From positions 677,632 to 741,631 of the forward strand of contig JAFDVZ010000002.1 in assembly GCA_018268715.1 (NCBI GenBank): a stretch of 64,000 bases of DNA, given 5' to 3'. Position numbers and translations under genes: made by a program. A model generated the notes under the pieces. That model worked only from the letters and a program-made list of their open reading frames with translations. It searched no databases and had not been told where the DNA came from. The stretch is from Acidobacteriota bacterium. GTDB taxonomy: Bacteria; Acidobacteriota; Terriglobia; Bryobacterales; Bryobacteraceae. Shown here in pieces: positions 19,437 to 29,085 of this stretch (the stretch's first letter is position 1; every line of letters starts with the position of its first letter).

Positions 19437-19445
19437 ATTATAACA
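19437..19445 (-). promoter_or_regulatory. Extended -10 element (TGTTATAAT) upstream of fabZ
   Basis: On the complementary strand the 24-base divergent gap contains TGTTATAAT, a perfect extended -10. It would place the start of transcription about 5 bases before the fabZ ATG. No good -35 is seen at 17 bases. The short leader would explain the missing ribosome site, but a chance match is possible. Confidence 0.4.
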
Positions 19446-19449
19446 GGCG

Positions 19450-20601
19450 ATGGATCCTCTTCTTTCCTTTGCGCAGTCGAAGCAGGACGAAATCGTCGCG
19501 TTCCTGCGGGAGATGGTGGAGTGCGAATCGCCGAGCGACAACCCGGCCGCGGTGGACCGTTTCATGGACCTGTTCGCCAGCCGCGTCGCCGACATCGCCA
19601 AGGTGAAGACGTTCGCGGGCGGGCGCTTCGGGCGTACGTTGCGGTGCGAATTCCAACTGCCCGGCAAGAAGAAATCCGGCCAGATTCTGGCGCTCGGCCA
19701 CGGCGATACGGTGTGGCCCGTGGGGACCCTGAAGTCGATGCCGTTCCGCCAGGCCGACGGCCGGCTGTGGGGACCGGGCGTGCTCGACATGAAGGCCGGG
19801 CTCGCGTTCTTCGTCTACGCCATGCGAGGGTTGCGCGAATTGGACCTGGCGGTGCGCGACAAGGTGGTGCTGCAGATTGTGCCGGACGAAGAGGTCGGCA
19901 GCGAGGTCTCCCGCCCGCTGACCGAGGACATCGCCAGGAAGAGCCGTTTCGTGATGGTGCTCGAGCCCGGGACGGGTCTGGCGGGCAAGCTCAAGACCGC
20001 GCGCAAGGGCGTCGGCGACTACACGGTGACGGTGCGCGGAGTGGCCTCCCACGCGGGCGTCGACTTCACGGCCGGGGCCAGCGCGATCGTGGAAATCGCG
20101 CGTCAGATCGAGCGGATTGCGACGTTTACGGACCTGGAACGGGGCCTGACGGTGAATCCCGGGGTGATTTCCGGAGGCTCGCGGTCGAACGTGGTGGCGG
20201 AGCTCGCATCGGTGGAGGTCGATATCCGGATTGCGAGGCTCCGGGACCAGGCGCGGCTCGAGAAGCTGTTTCGAGGCTTGAAGCCGGTGGATAAACGCTG
20301 CTCGATTGAAGTCACGGGCGGGTTGAACCGGCCTCCGATGGAGCGCACCAAAGCCATCGCCGGGCTATTTCGCCATGCCCGGAAGCTGGCCCACGAGATG
20401 GGCGTCGAGATCGAGGAATCGTCCACCGGCGGCGGCTCGGACGGCAACTTCACGGCCGGGGCGGGCATCCCGACGCTTGACGGGCTGGGCGGGGTCGGCG
20501 AGGGCGCCCACGCCAACCACGAAAGCATCCTGGTCGACCGCATCGCCGACCGCACCGCCTTGATGGCGAAACTGGTCGCGAATGCGCCCGAATTTCGCTG
20601 A
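19450..20601 (+). CDS. M20 family metallopeptidase, carboxypeptidase G2-like
   Basis: 383 residues. The two-zinc catalytic domain shows its ligands and catalytic acids: His84 in LGHGDTVW, Asp113 in GVLDMKAG, Glu147/Glu148 in PDEEVGS, Glu172 in LEPGTG and a late His in AHANHES. A dimerisation domain (about 180-290) is inserted, as in glutamate carboxypeptidase (CPG2) relatives. No signal peptide is visible, so a cytoplasmic C-terminal glutamate- or acylamino-acid-releasing exopeptidase is likely; substrate is inferred from family only. Confidence 0.9.
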   Translation: MDPLLSFAQSKQDEIVAFLREMVECESPSDNPAAVDRFMDLFASRVADIAKVKTFAGGRFGRTLRCEFQLPGKKKSGQILALGHGDTVWPVGTLKSMPFRQADGRLWGPGVLDMKAGLAFFVYAMRGLRELDLAVRDKVVLQIVPDEEVGSEVSRPLTEDIARKSRFVMVLEPGTGLAGKLKTARKGVGDYTVTVRGVASHAGVDFTAGASAIVEIARQIERIATFTDLERGLTVNPGVISGGSRSNVVAELASVEVDIRIARLRDQARLEKLFRGLKPVDKRCSIEVTGGLNRPPMERTKAIAGLFRHARKLAHEMGVEIEESSTGGGSDGNFTAGAGIPTLDGLGGVGEGAHANHESILVDRIADRTALMAKLVANAPEFR

Positions 20602-20770
20602 ATCCGGGCTCCCGACCGCCCGATAAGACCAATAACGCCGAGAATTTCCGGCGTCCGATGGACTATCCACAACAGTATAGTCAGGTTCGGTATGGGCGCG
20701 ATTCGGGAGAACAGATATCGATAACTCGACGGCGCTGAAGGGATCCGCGCGAGGCTCGCTTCAGGAATGG

Positions 20771-23700
20771 TTGTGGATCGTCTGGACGGCGGTCACCTAT
20801 TTCTCGGCGCAACGGGTTGGATTCCTGTTCCCTGACGCGGAACGCGTTCTGGCCGCCATCTGGCCGGCCGGCGGCATCGCCCTGGCCACTTTGCTGCTGA
20901 CTCCTCCGCGCCTGCGGGCACGCCTGGTGGCCGCGTTGTTTGTAGTCGGCGTGACGGCGAGCCTCACCGACGGGCGCACGTTCGGCGCAAGCCTGGGCTA
21001 CACCCTCGCCAATCTCGTCGAGACGATCGGCAGCGCCTGGCTGATATCGAGGCATCGCGGCTCGGGCCCATGGTTTTCGGAAGTGCGCGAGGTGGTGGCG
21101 CTGATCGTTTCGGCCGCTACCGTGAACAGCCTGTCGGCCTGCATTGGGGCCGGAACGGCGGCGCTCACCGGACGAGCCAGCTTTGGCGACTTCTGGCTGA
21201 CCTGGTGGGTGGCGGACGGCCTGGGAATCCTGTTGGTGGCGCCGTTGATGCTCACCTGGGCTTCGCGGTCGAGTCCTCGAAGTCCGGCGCGGGCGATCGA
21301 GTCCGCCGTGTTTCAGGTGGCCTGGTTCGTGGCCGCCTGGTGGACCTTCCTCGGCGCGCACGATTTCCACCGCCTGAGCGTGCAGCCCTACATGCTGATG
21401 GCCTTGCTCGCCTGGCCTGCCCTGCGAATGGGGCCTCGGGGAACCACGCTCGCCCTGGCTCTGCTGGCGCTCGCGGCGCTTTTGACGCATGGGATGGGGG
21501 TGGCCTCGGCCGACCCTGCGCTGCGCCATCACGTACAGGAACAACTCCTTTCGTTGCAGTGGTTTATGGCGTGTGCGGCGATCGCCGGAATGTTGATGGC
21601 GGCAAGCTACGCCGAAATGCGGAGCGAGCGCGGCCGATTGCGGACGCTCGGCGATAATCTGGCAAGCGGCGTCATCAGCCAGATGGTCCAGGAACGGGAC
21701 GGCCGCCGCCGCTTCATCCACATCGGCGCCCGTTCGGCCGACATCCTCGGGGTGCGTCCCGAAGAGGCCCTGCACAACGCTTCGGTGGTGGCGGAACGAA
21801 TCCTCGAACAGGATCGCTCCCTGGTGGCCGAGGCGGAGGCGGCTTCGGCCCGGACCATGCGTCCCTTCGACGTTGTTCCGCGCCTGCGCATGCCGGACGG
21901 CGCGATCCGCTGGATCCGCATTTCGGCGACGCCCGTCACGCGGGAGCGAGGACGGATCCTGTGGGAAGCGGTGTACACCGATGTCACGGCGGAAAAGGAA
22001 TCCGAACAGCGGCTGCGACAGAGCGAGGAGCGTTACCGCCGGTTGGTCCACAACAGCCAACTGCCCGTGATTGTCAGCGGTATTGCGAGCGGTCGCGTGC
22101 TGTTTGCCAACGACTGCGCGGCGGCGCTGTTTCACCTGCCGGCGGCGGAGGTAACCGGGCGTGTGTCCGACGATTTCTGGATCGAGCCGGGCGAGCGCGC
22201 CCGTTATGTCGGGCTGACGCTCGACAACGGCGGCGTCTCCGGCTTTGAGGCGCGCCTGCGCAACGCCGATGGCGAGGAGCGGTGGGTCAGCATCTCCACG
22301 AACTTGATCGACTTCGACGGGGAGCGCGCCATTTTCGCGGTGTTCAGCGACGTCACCGACATCAAGGCCGCGCAGGCCGCCCTCGAGGATGAGCGGACCT
22401 TCCTGACCACGCTGATCCGCACTTTGCCCGATCCGGTCTGGCTGAAGGACCTGAACGGCGCCTACGCCCTGGTCAATCCCGCCGGTGAGCGCTTCTTCCG
22501 CATGAACGAGAGCGAACTGCTCGGCAGGAACGACTACGATTTCCACGCCCGTGAGGAGGCGGACCGTTTCCGTAGGCGGGACCGGGAGGTCCTGTCGGCG
22601 GGGACGACGGCGGTCAGCCAGGAGTGGGTGGAGGAGTGCGAGGGTGGTCCGGTGCTGCTCGAAGTGTCCAGGACGCCGATGCGCGACTCTTCGGACCGGC
22701 TGATCGGCGTTCTTGGCGTCGCGCGCGACATCACGGCGTCGTTTCGCGCCGAGCAGTTGCTGCGCGATCGCGTGGAGTTGCAGGAGCAGTTGGAGCGGAT
22801 GGCGGCCACCGCGCCCGGCGCGCTCTATTCGTTCCGGCTGGGACCGGACGGATCCGCGTCGCTGCCCTATGCGAGTCCGGCGATGGCGGAATTCGCGCAG
22901 GCCGTCAGTGAAGGAGTCGCCGGCGACGCCACGGAGGCGTTCCTGTTCGTGCATCCCGAGGATCGGGCGGCTTTCCACGCCTCCATCGGGGAATCGGCGC
23001 GCTCCCTGGCTCCGTGGCGGATCGATTTCCGGGCGATGACGCGGGACGGCCGTGAGCGGTGGTTCAACGCCCACGCTATGCCGGTGCGCGACCCGGACGG
23101 CGGAACCTGCTGGCATGGGATCATCTCCGAAATCACGGATCGTAAGCGCATGGAGATCGCGCTCGCGGAAGAGGCAATGCGCCGGCGGGTGCTGATGGAG
23201 CAATCCCAGGACGGAATTGTCGTGATGGACCCGGCGGGGTGGGTCCGCGAGGCGAACGAGAGCTTCGCCGCCATGCTCGGATACAGCCAGGAGGAGATCC
23301 TTGGGCTGAACATCTGGGACTGGGACTTCGACTCCACTCGCGAGCAGCATCGGGACAACCTGGCGAAACTCGACCGGGCGAGGCTCACGCTGGAGACCCG
23401 CCACCGGCGCAAGGATGGCGTCCAAATCGACGTCGAAGTGAGCGTAAGCGGCGTGGAAATCGGCGGACAAACGCTGATTTACGCCATTCATCGGGACATT
23501 TCAGCGCGAAAAGCGGCCGAAAGGGCGCTGCGGCGCAGCGAGGAGATGTACCGCCACCTGGTGGAAAGCGGCACGGCCGGCATCTGGACGATGGATGTGA
23601 ACCAGCGCACCACCTACGTCAACCGGCAGATGGCGTCCATGATCGGCTACTCGCCCGAGGAGCTGATTGGGCGGCGGACCGAGGACTTCATGGACGAGGA

Positions 23701-25045
23701 GACCCGCCGGTCCGCGCCGCCGATGGGGGGCGTGAGGGCTGCCGAGACCATCCGCATGCCGTTCAACCTGTTGCACAAGGACGGCCAAAAAATCCGGGTG
23801 CTCGGCGCCTGCCGGCTGTTTTTCGACGACGCCGGCCGGTATGCCGGCGGCATCGCCATGATGACCGACCTCACCGAGTATCAGCGGATGGAGGAGCGGC
23901 TGTTTGAGTCGCAGAAGACGGCCAGCATCGCGCGCCTGGCGGGCGGCGTGGCGCACGATTTCAACAACCTTCTGACGCCCATCCTCGGGCTGGCCAGCAT
24001 CCTGCGGGAGACCGCCTCGGACGCCGATCGCGAGATGCTCGATTCGATTGTCTCGGCCAGCCGGTCGGCCGCGGAGCTGACCCGGCAACTGCTCGCCTAC
24101 AGCGGCACGGGCCAGATGGCGATCGAGCCGGTCGAAATAGCGCGGATTGTCCGCGACATGTACGGTCTGCTGCGGGCTTCGGTGCGACGCAACGTGGAAC
24201 TCCGGATGGATGCGTTGGAGGCGGGCGCGGTGTTGGCGGATCCGGGCCAGATTCGTCAGATCGTCGTCAACCTGGTGGTGAACGGCGGAGAGGCCATCGC
24301 CGAGAACGCGCACGGCTCGGTCGCCATCGGGGTGCGGCGCCGCGAACTGGGGCTGGACGAATTCCGCGACCAGTTGAGCCGGGAGTGCCTGAAGCCGGGC
24401 GCGTACATGGAGGTCGAGGTCGCCGACACCGGTTGCGGCATCAGCGAGGAGCTGCGGCGCAAGATCTTCGACCCGTTCTTCAGCACGAAGTTCACCGGCC
24501 GGGGGCTCGGGCTGGCGGCGGTGGCGGGCATTACGCGGGCGCTGGACGGCGGTCTGGCGGTGGAGACGAGTCCCGGCGCCGGCTCGACGTTCCTGCTGCT
24601 GCTGCCCCTGTTTCAGGCGCCGGCGCCGTCTCCGGAGCCGCGGGTGGATGAGGCTTCGCCGGCGATCCTGGTGCTGGAGGACGAGCCGATGGTCCGGACA
24701 TTGCTCGCCGCCGTTCTAAGGAGTTGCGGATACGGTGTGCTGCCGGTCTCCAACGGCGCCGACGCGCTGACGGCCTTTGACGCCGATCCGGGGCGCGTGC
24801 GGGGCCTCATGCTCGATCCGGCCATCTCCGGCGCCAACGGCAAGCACACCATCGAGGCGCTCGAAGCGCGAATGCCGGGTCTTCCGATCCTGGTGATCAG
24901 CGGCTACAGCCAGGAGGAGGCGTTCCATCTGGCGGGCGATCACCCGGACATGGCGTTCGCCGGCAAGCCGTTCGACGTGGGAGAACTCAAGGACGTCATC
25001 GGCCGCTTGTTCGGCCTGCCGTCCGCCGTCGTTACTGTGTCATGA
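20771..25045 (+). CDS. MASE1 / multi-PAS hybrid histidine kinase
   Basis: 1424 residues. The start is uncertain. The frame is open back to a TAG at 20678, with no ATG or GTG. TTG at 20771, preceded by AGGA, begins the first membrane helix. Residues 1-275 form a MASE1-type membrane sensor (IWPAGGIALATLLL, WWVADGLGILLVAPL). Six PAS-like domains follow to about 1045. The kinase core has His1062 in GGVAHDFNNLL, N-box VVNLVVNGGEA, DTGCGIS and GRGLGLAAV. A C-terminal receiver carries Asp1349 (GLMLDPAIS) and the conserved Lys (AGKPFD). No cognate regulator lies nearby, so it is an orphan sensor. Its end overlaps the convergent nucleoside hydrolase gene by 14 bases. Confidence 0.88.
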   Translation: MWIVWTAVTYFSAQRVGFLFPDAERVLAAIWPAGGIALATLLLTPPRLRARLVAALFVVGVTASLTDGRTFGASLGYTLANLVETIGSAWLISRHRGSGPWFSEVREVVALIVSAATVNSLSACIGAGTAALTGRASFGDFWLTWWVADGLGILLVAPLMLTWASRSSPRSPARAIESAVFQVAWFVAAWWTFLGAHDFHRLSVQPYMLMALLAWPALRMGPRGTTLALALLALAALLTHGMGVASADPALRHHVQEQLLSLQWFMACAAIAGMLMAASYAEMRSERGRLRTLGDNLASGVISQMVQERDGRRRFIHIGARSADILGVRPEEALHNASVVAERILEQDRSLVAEAEAASARTMRPFDVVPRLRMPDGAIRWIRISATPVTRERGRILWEAVYTDVTAEKESEQRLRQSEERYRRLVHNSQLPVIVSGIASGRVLFANDCAAALFHLPAAEVTGRVSDDFWIEPGERARYVGLTLDNGGVSGFEARLRNADGEERWVSISTNLIDFDGERAIFAVFSDVTDIKAAQAALEDERTFLTTLIRTLPDPVWLKDLNGAYALVNPAGERFFRMNESELLGRNDYDFHAREEADRFRRRDREVLSAGTTAVSQEWVEECEGGPVLLEVSRTPMRDSSDRLIGVLGVARDITASFRAEQLLRDRVELQEQLERMAATAPGALYSFRLGPDGSASLPYASPAMAEFAQAVSEGVAGDATEAFLFVHPEDRAAFHASIGESARSLAPWRIDFRAMTRDGRERWFNAHAMPVRDPDGGTCWHGIISEITDRKRMEIALAEEAMRRRVLMEQSQDGIVVMDPAGWVREANESFAAMLGYSQEEILGLNIWDWDFDSTREQHRDNLAKLDRARLTLETRHRRKDGVQIDVEVSVSGVEIGGQTLIYAIHRDISARKAAERALRRSEEMYRHLVESGTAGIWTMDVNQRTTYVNRQMASMIGYSPEELIGRRTEDFMDEETRRSAPPMGGVRAAETIRMPFNLLHKDGQKIRVLGACRLFFDDAGRYAGGIAMMTDLTEYQRMEERLFESQKTASIARLAGGVAHDFNNLLTPILGLASILRETASDADREMLDSIVSASRSAAELTRQLLAYSGTGQMAIEPVEIARIVRDMYGLLRASVRRNVELRMDALEAGAVLADPGQIRQIVVNLVVNGGEAIAENAHGSVAIGVRRRELGLDEFRDQLSRECLKPGAYMEVEVADTGCGISEELRRKIFDPFFSTKFTGRGLGLAAVAGITRALDGGLAVETSPGAGSTFLLLLPLFQAPAPSPEPRVDEASPAILVLEDEPMVRTLLAAVLRSCGYGVLPVSNGADALTAFDADPGRVRGLMLDPAISGANGKHTIEALEARMPGLPILVISGYSQEEAFHLAGDHPDMAFAGKPFDVGELKDVIGRLFGLPSAVVTVS

Positions 25046-26054
25046 GCCGCCGGTAGAGGGCGAACAATCTCGCGAAATCCAGGTCGAGCATGACGCGCAC
25101 CGGCGTCGCGTCGGGCGCGAGCTTCCGGTCGAGCTTCGTGGTCGCGCCGTAGCTCGCCCCGAATCGCGTGTCGACGTCCAGGTGCGAGGTCTCCTCGGCG
25201 GTGACGAATTCCGTGTCGAGCAGCCAGGCCGCCGCCAGTTCGTCCCACAGATAACCCTTGGCGTCGGGCTTGTTGAGGAAGCCAGGGTAACGCTGGCCCA
25301 GATCCTCCCGGTAGCGCGCCGCCACCCCGGTTTTCGCCGACGCCACCTGGTCGAATAGCGCCTTGGTCAGCACGGCCCGGTTGCAGATGTCGAGCGGGAA
25401 CATCACCTTTTCGGGAATTTTCGAACGCAGCACGATCTGAGCGGCCTCCGGGTCGAACCAGAAGTTGAACTCCGCCGCCGGCGATGCGTTGCCGCCGACG
25501 TGGACGTTGCCGCCCATGAAGACGATCCGGCGGATCTTCGTCTCAAGATCGGGATGCTGGCGCAGCAGGATCGCGACGTTCGTCATCGGCCCGAGCGCCA
25601 GGATGGTGACCTGGCCCGGCGCGGCCTGGATCTCCTCCGCCATCACGTTGATCGCGGTGCGGGCCGGAGGCGGCGCGATCACCGGCGGCTCGGAGAAAGC
25701 GCCCTGGAATTCGATGGACGGCTCGAGCCTGGCGAGCGCCGCGGTGTGCGTCAATGGCAGTTGCGCGCCGATGGCGGGCTTCCACTCGGGATGCTTCACC
25801 AGCGCCCCGATCTCCCGGACGTAGCCGGCGCTCTGGGCCGCCCACACATTCCCCGTCACCACCGTGATTCCGGCGACGCGGACCTTCTCGGGGCTGTGCG
25901 CCAGCATGACGATGGCGCTCCCATCGTCGCCGAAGACGCCGCAATCGGTGTCGATGATGACTGTATCCACGGGAGACCTCACATTGGCGAAACTCACGAT
26001 GGCGAAACTGACCATCGGAAGCAGGAGCGGTATGGCGGTTTTCACCACAACCAT
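25032..26054 (-). CDS. Exported inosine-uridine nucleoside hydrolase-family protein
   Basis: 340 residues with a hydrophobic N-terminal segment (TAIPLLLPMVSFAIVSFANV) consistent with export. The body resembles IU-type nucleoside hydrolases: an Asp-rich calcium motif near the N-terminus (IIDTDCGVFGDDGSA), ILALGPMTNVA, IVFMGGNVHVGGNASPAAEFNFWFDPEAA and LWDELAAAWLL. The usual DTDPGxDD motif is stretched by two residues here and Pro is replaced by Cys. The enzyme class hydrolyses the N-glycosidic bond of ribonucleosides; a periplasmic scavenging role is inferred. Confidence 0.82.
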   Translation of the reverse strand: MVVVKTAIPLLLPMVSFAIVSFANVRSPVDTVIIDTDCGVFGDDGSAIVMLAHSPEKVRVAGITVVTGNVWAAQSAGYVREIGALVKHPEWKPAIGAQLPLTHTAALARLEPSIEFQGAFSEPPVIAPPPARTAINVMAEEIQAAPGQVTILALGPMTNVAILLRQHPDLETKIRRIVFMGGNVHVGGNASPAAEFNFWFDPEAAQIVLRSKIPEKVMFPLDICNRAVLTKALFDQVASAKTGVAARYREDLGQRYPGFLNKPDAKGYLWDELAAAWLLDTEFVTAEETSHLDVDTRFGASYGATTKLDRKLAPDATPVRVMLDLDFARLFALYRRLMTQ

Positions 26055-26108
26055 TATTGACCCGGCCGAAGCCCTGGCGCGGCCAGTCGCGATAACCTAT
26101 ATCTTCTT

Positions 26109-27977
26109 ATGAAGTCCGCTTACCGCATTGCCGCCGCCGCTTGTCTGGCGATCGCCGCTCACGCGCAGGGGGTGGATTACATCCGTTCGCACTACACCAA
26201 GTACGAGCACCTGATCCCCATGCGCGACGGCGTGAAACTGTTCACGTCCATCTACGTGCCGAAGGACCTGTCGCTCAAGTATCCCATCATGCTCGACCGC
26301 ACGCCCTACAGCGTTGCGCCCTACGGCATCGACAACTTCCGCGAAAGCCTGGGTCCGTCGGAGAAGTTCGCGCGCGACGCATTCATCTTCGTCTACCAGG
26401 ATGTGCGCGGCCGCAACATGAGCGAAGGCGTCTTCATGGACATGCGCCCGCACATCGCGCACAAAAACGGCCCGAAGGACGTCGACGAGTCGAGCGACAC
26501 CTACGATACGGTGGACTGGCTGGTGAAGAACGTGCCCGCCAACAACGGGCGGGTCGGCATTTGGGGCATCTCCTACCCGGGTTTTTACACGTCGGCGGGC
26601 ATCATCGACGCCCATCCCGCCATCAAGGCCGCCTCCCCGCAGGCCCCCATCACGGACTGGTTCATCGGCGACGATTTCCATCACAACGGCGCCCTGTACC
26701 TGCCCCACGCCTACCGCTTCTTCAGCGGATTCGGCCGGCCTCGCAACGGCCCCGCGCGCCCCGACCCGAACGCCTTCAACCCGGGCGCGAAGCTTCCCGA
26801 CGCCTACGATTTTTTCCTGAAGCTCGGGCCGCTGGCGAACGCGAACGAGAAGTACTTCAAAAACGACATCGCCTTCTGGAACGACCTCATGAAGCACGGC
26901 GTCTACGACGAGTTCTGGCAGGCGCGCAACCTGCGTCCGCACCTGAAAAACATCAAGCCGGCGGTGATGACCGTGGGCGGCTGGTTCGACGCCGAGGACC
27001 TGTTCGGCGCGCTGAACACCTATAAGGACATCGAACGCAACAGTCCGGGCGCCTTCAACATGCTGGTGATGGGACCGTGGTTCCACGGAGGCTGGGCGCG
27101 GTCCGATGGCGACCGTCTGGGCAACGTGCGGTTCAACGTCAAAACCAGCCTGTTCTATCGCGACGAAGTGGAGTTCCCGTTCTTCTCGCACTTCCTGAAG
27201 GACAAGCCCGCGCTGAAACTTCCGGAGGCGCTGGTCTTTGAAACCGGCACCAACCAGTGGCGCTATGAGGACAAGTGGCCGCCCGCCGACGCGGCCGTCC
27301 GCTCCCTGTATCTGCGCGCCGGAGGCAAGCTGTCCTGGGAAGCGCCCACCGATTCGGGCGCCGTCTACGACGAGTACATCAGCGATCCGAACAAGCCCGT
27401 GCCGTACATCGGCGGGCAGGCGTCCGGGATGACCCGGGAGCACATGGTGGAGGATCAGCGCTTCGCCTCCACGCGCACCGACGTGCTCACCTACGTATCC
27501 GACGAGTTGACCGCGGACGTCACCATCTCCGGCGCGCTGCGGCCGTCGCTCTACGTATCCACCTCCGGCAGCGACTCCGATTGGGTGGTGAAGCTGATCG
27601 ACGTCTATCCGGAGGATTACCCTGACCCGTCGCCGAATCCCGCCGGCGTCCGCATGGCCGGTTACCAGCAACTGGTGCGCGGCGAGGCGATGCGCGGCAA
27701 ATTCCGCAACAGCTACGAAAAGCCGGAGCCGTTCGCGCCCGGCAAGGTGGAGAAGGTCGAGTTCGACATGCCCGACGTGAACCATTGCTTCCGCCAGGGC
27801 CATCGCATCATGATCCAGGTGCAGAGCTCCTGGTTCCCGCTGGTGGATCGCAATCCCCAGCAGTTCCTGGACATCTACAACGCGAAATCGACGGATTTCA
27901 TCAAGGCCGTGGAGCGCGTGTACCGTTCGGCCGGCTCTCCATCGGCGGTGAAGGTGAGCGTGCGCGGCGGCCGGTAG
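26109..27977 (+). CDS. Secreted CocE/NonD-family serine hydrolase
   Basis: 622 residues. A signal peptide (MKSAYRIAAAACLAIAAHAQ) precedes an alpha/beta-hydrolase domain and the C-terminal jelly-roll typical of X-Pro dipeptidyl-peptidase S15/CocE enzymes. The predicted nucleophile is Ser155 in GIWGISYPGFY. VYQDVRGRNMSEG is the usual oxyanion-region signature. Acylase, esterase or glutaryl-acylase activity is possible; the substrate cannot be read. It is divergent from the nucleoside hydrolase gene with a 54-base gap and ends 19 bases from the convergent SIS gene. Confidence 0.88.
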   Translation: MKSAYRIAAAACLAIAAHAQGVDYIRSHYTKYEHLIPMRDGVKLFTSIYVPKDLSLKYPIMLDRTPYSVAPYGIDNFRESLGPSEKFARDAFIFVYQDVRGRNMSEGVFMDMRPHIAHKNGPKDVDESSDTYDTVDWLVKNVPANNGRVGIWGISYPGFYTSAGIIDAHPAIKAASPQAPITDWFIGDDFHHNGALYLPHAYRFFSGFGRPRNGPARPDPNAFNPGAKLPDAYDFFLKLGPLANANEKYFKNDIAFWNDLMKHGVYDEFWQARNLRPHLKNIKPAVMTVGGWFDAEDLFGALNTYKDIERNSPGAFNMLVMGPWFHGGWARSDGDRLGNVRFNVKTSLFYRDEVEFPFFSHFLKDKPALKLPEALVFETGTNQWRYEDKWPPADAAVRSLYLRAGGKLSWEAPTDSGAVYDEYISDPNKPVPYIGGQASGMTREHMVEDQRFASTRTDVLTYVSDELTADVTISGALRPSLYVSTSGSDSDWVVKLIDVYPEDYPDPSPNPAGVRMAGYQQLVRGEAMRGKFRNSYEKPEPFAPGKVEKVEFDMPDVNHCFRQGHRIMIQVQSSWFPLVDRNPQQFLDIYNAKSTDFIKAVERVYRSAGSPSAVKVSVRGGR

Positions 27978-27996
27978 ATGGCCGCCGCGACGTAGG

Positions 27997-29058
27997 CTAC
28001 AGCGTCCGAGTCACTTTCTGCAAGGTTCGCGGTTGGTCGGGATCGTTCCCCTTCTCGGCCGCGAGCTTCGCCGCGAACAACTGGGCGGGGATGATGTAGG
28101 GAATCGGGGTGTACAGATCCTCGATCGCGCGGGCCTTGCGGGTGCGCTTGAGCGGCGTCACGATGCGGCGTTTGGAAACCTCGATGGCCGGCTTGTGGCC
28201 CTGGTCGGTGATCACCAGCGTGTCCGCCTTTAGCCCTTCGAGCTTCACCAGCAGGTCCCGGATGCCCGGCCAGGTGACGCCCGGGGGCGCGAAAACGAAG
28301 GCAGGGAAGGACTGCTCCATCATGGCGATCGGGCCGTGCTGCAGGTCGGCCGACGAGAACCGCTCCGCCACCACGTAGCAGGTCTCCATCAGCTTCAGCG
28401 CGAACTCGAAGGTGTTGGAGTAGTTCAATCCGCGCCCGATCACGACGCAGTGGTCCACAAACCGGTAGCGTCCCGCCAGGTCGGCGATCTGCGGCTCGAG
28501 CTTCAACGTCTTGGCGGCCAGTTCCGGCAGCGCCCGCAACTCGTCCAGGTCGAACCCGGCGCCCAGCGCCCAGGCCAGCATGTACATCGACAGCAACTGG
28601 CCGGTGTAGGTCTTGGTGGCGGCGACGCTCTTTTCCTTGCCCGCGCGGACCAGGAACAGGTGCTCGGCCAGGTTCGCCATGCTGCTTTCCGACTCGTTCG
28701 TGATCCCCACGGTCATGGCGCCCGCCCGCCGCGCGTTCTGCAACACGACGTTCGTATCGGTGGATTCGCCGGATTGCGAGATCGCCACCACCAGCGCGCC
28801 GCTGTAGTCGATTTCGGACTGGTACAGGGTCGACACCGACGGGGCCGCTAGGCAGGTAGGGATGCGGGTGGTGATTTCGAGCAGATACCGCCCGAACTGA
28901 GCCGCGTTGTCCGAGGTGCCGCGGGCGGCGAGAATGATCAGCTTCGGCCGGTTCCGCTCGAGCAGCTTTCGCAATTGTTCGGCGCCGCGCAACTCCCCGC
29001 GCAAGGTCCGTTCGAGCGCTTCCGGCTGTTGCCGGATCTCATCAAGCATTTTCGACAT
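27997..29058 (-). CDS. Double-SIS-domain sugar-phosphate isomerase/deaminase (GlmS-C / NagB-II-like)
   Basis: 353 residues with two SIS domains (about 30-180 and 200-350) and no glutaminase domain. Typical segments are AARGTSDNAAQFGRYLLE, VAISQSGESTDTN and the KSVAATKTYTGQL signature near the end of the first SIS domain. This layout fits glucosamine-6-phosphate deaminase of the NagB-II class or AgaS-like isomerases, acting in amino-sugar use. No nag transport or deacetylase genes adjoin it, so the exact reaction stays open. Cytoplasmic. Confidence 0.88.
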   Translation of the reverse strand: MSKMLDEIRQQPEALERTLRGELRGAEQLRKLLERNRPKLIILAARGTSDNAAQFGRYLLEITTRIPTCLAAPSVSTLYQSEIDYSGALVVAISQSGESTDTNVVLQNARRAGAMTVGITNESESSMANLAEHLFLVRAGKEKSVAATKTYTGQLLSMYMLAWALGAGFDLDELRALPELAAKTLKLEPQIADLAGRYRFVDHCVVIGRGLNYSNTFEFALKLMETCYVVAERFSSADLQHGPIAMMEQSFPAFVFAPPGVTWPGIRDLLVKLEGLKADTLVITDQGHKPAIEVSKRRIVTPLKRTRKARAIEDLYTPIPYIIPAQLFAAKLAAEKGNDPDQPRTLQKVTRTL

Positions 29059-29085
29059 GCTTGTTCTATTGTAGGGCGAGCCTCT

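Noticed and set aside
20681-23491. 936-codon minus-strand open frame
   Set aside because: Antisense to the PAS region of the MASE1 kinase. The product is His/Arg/Gln-rich without domains, as expected from high-GC antisense frames.
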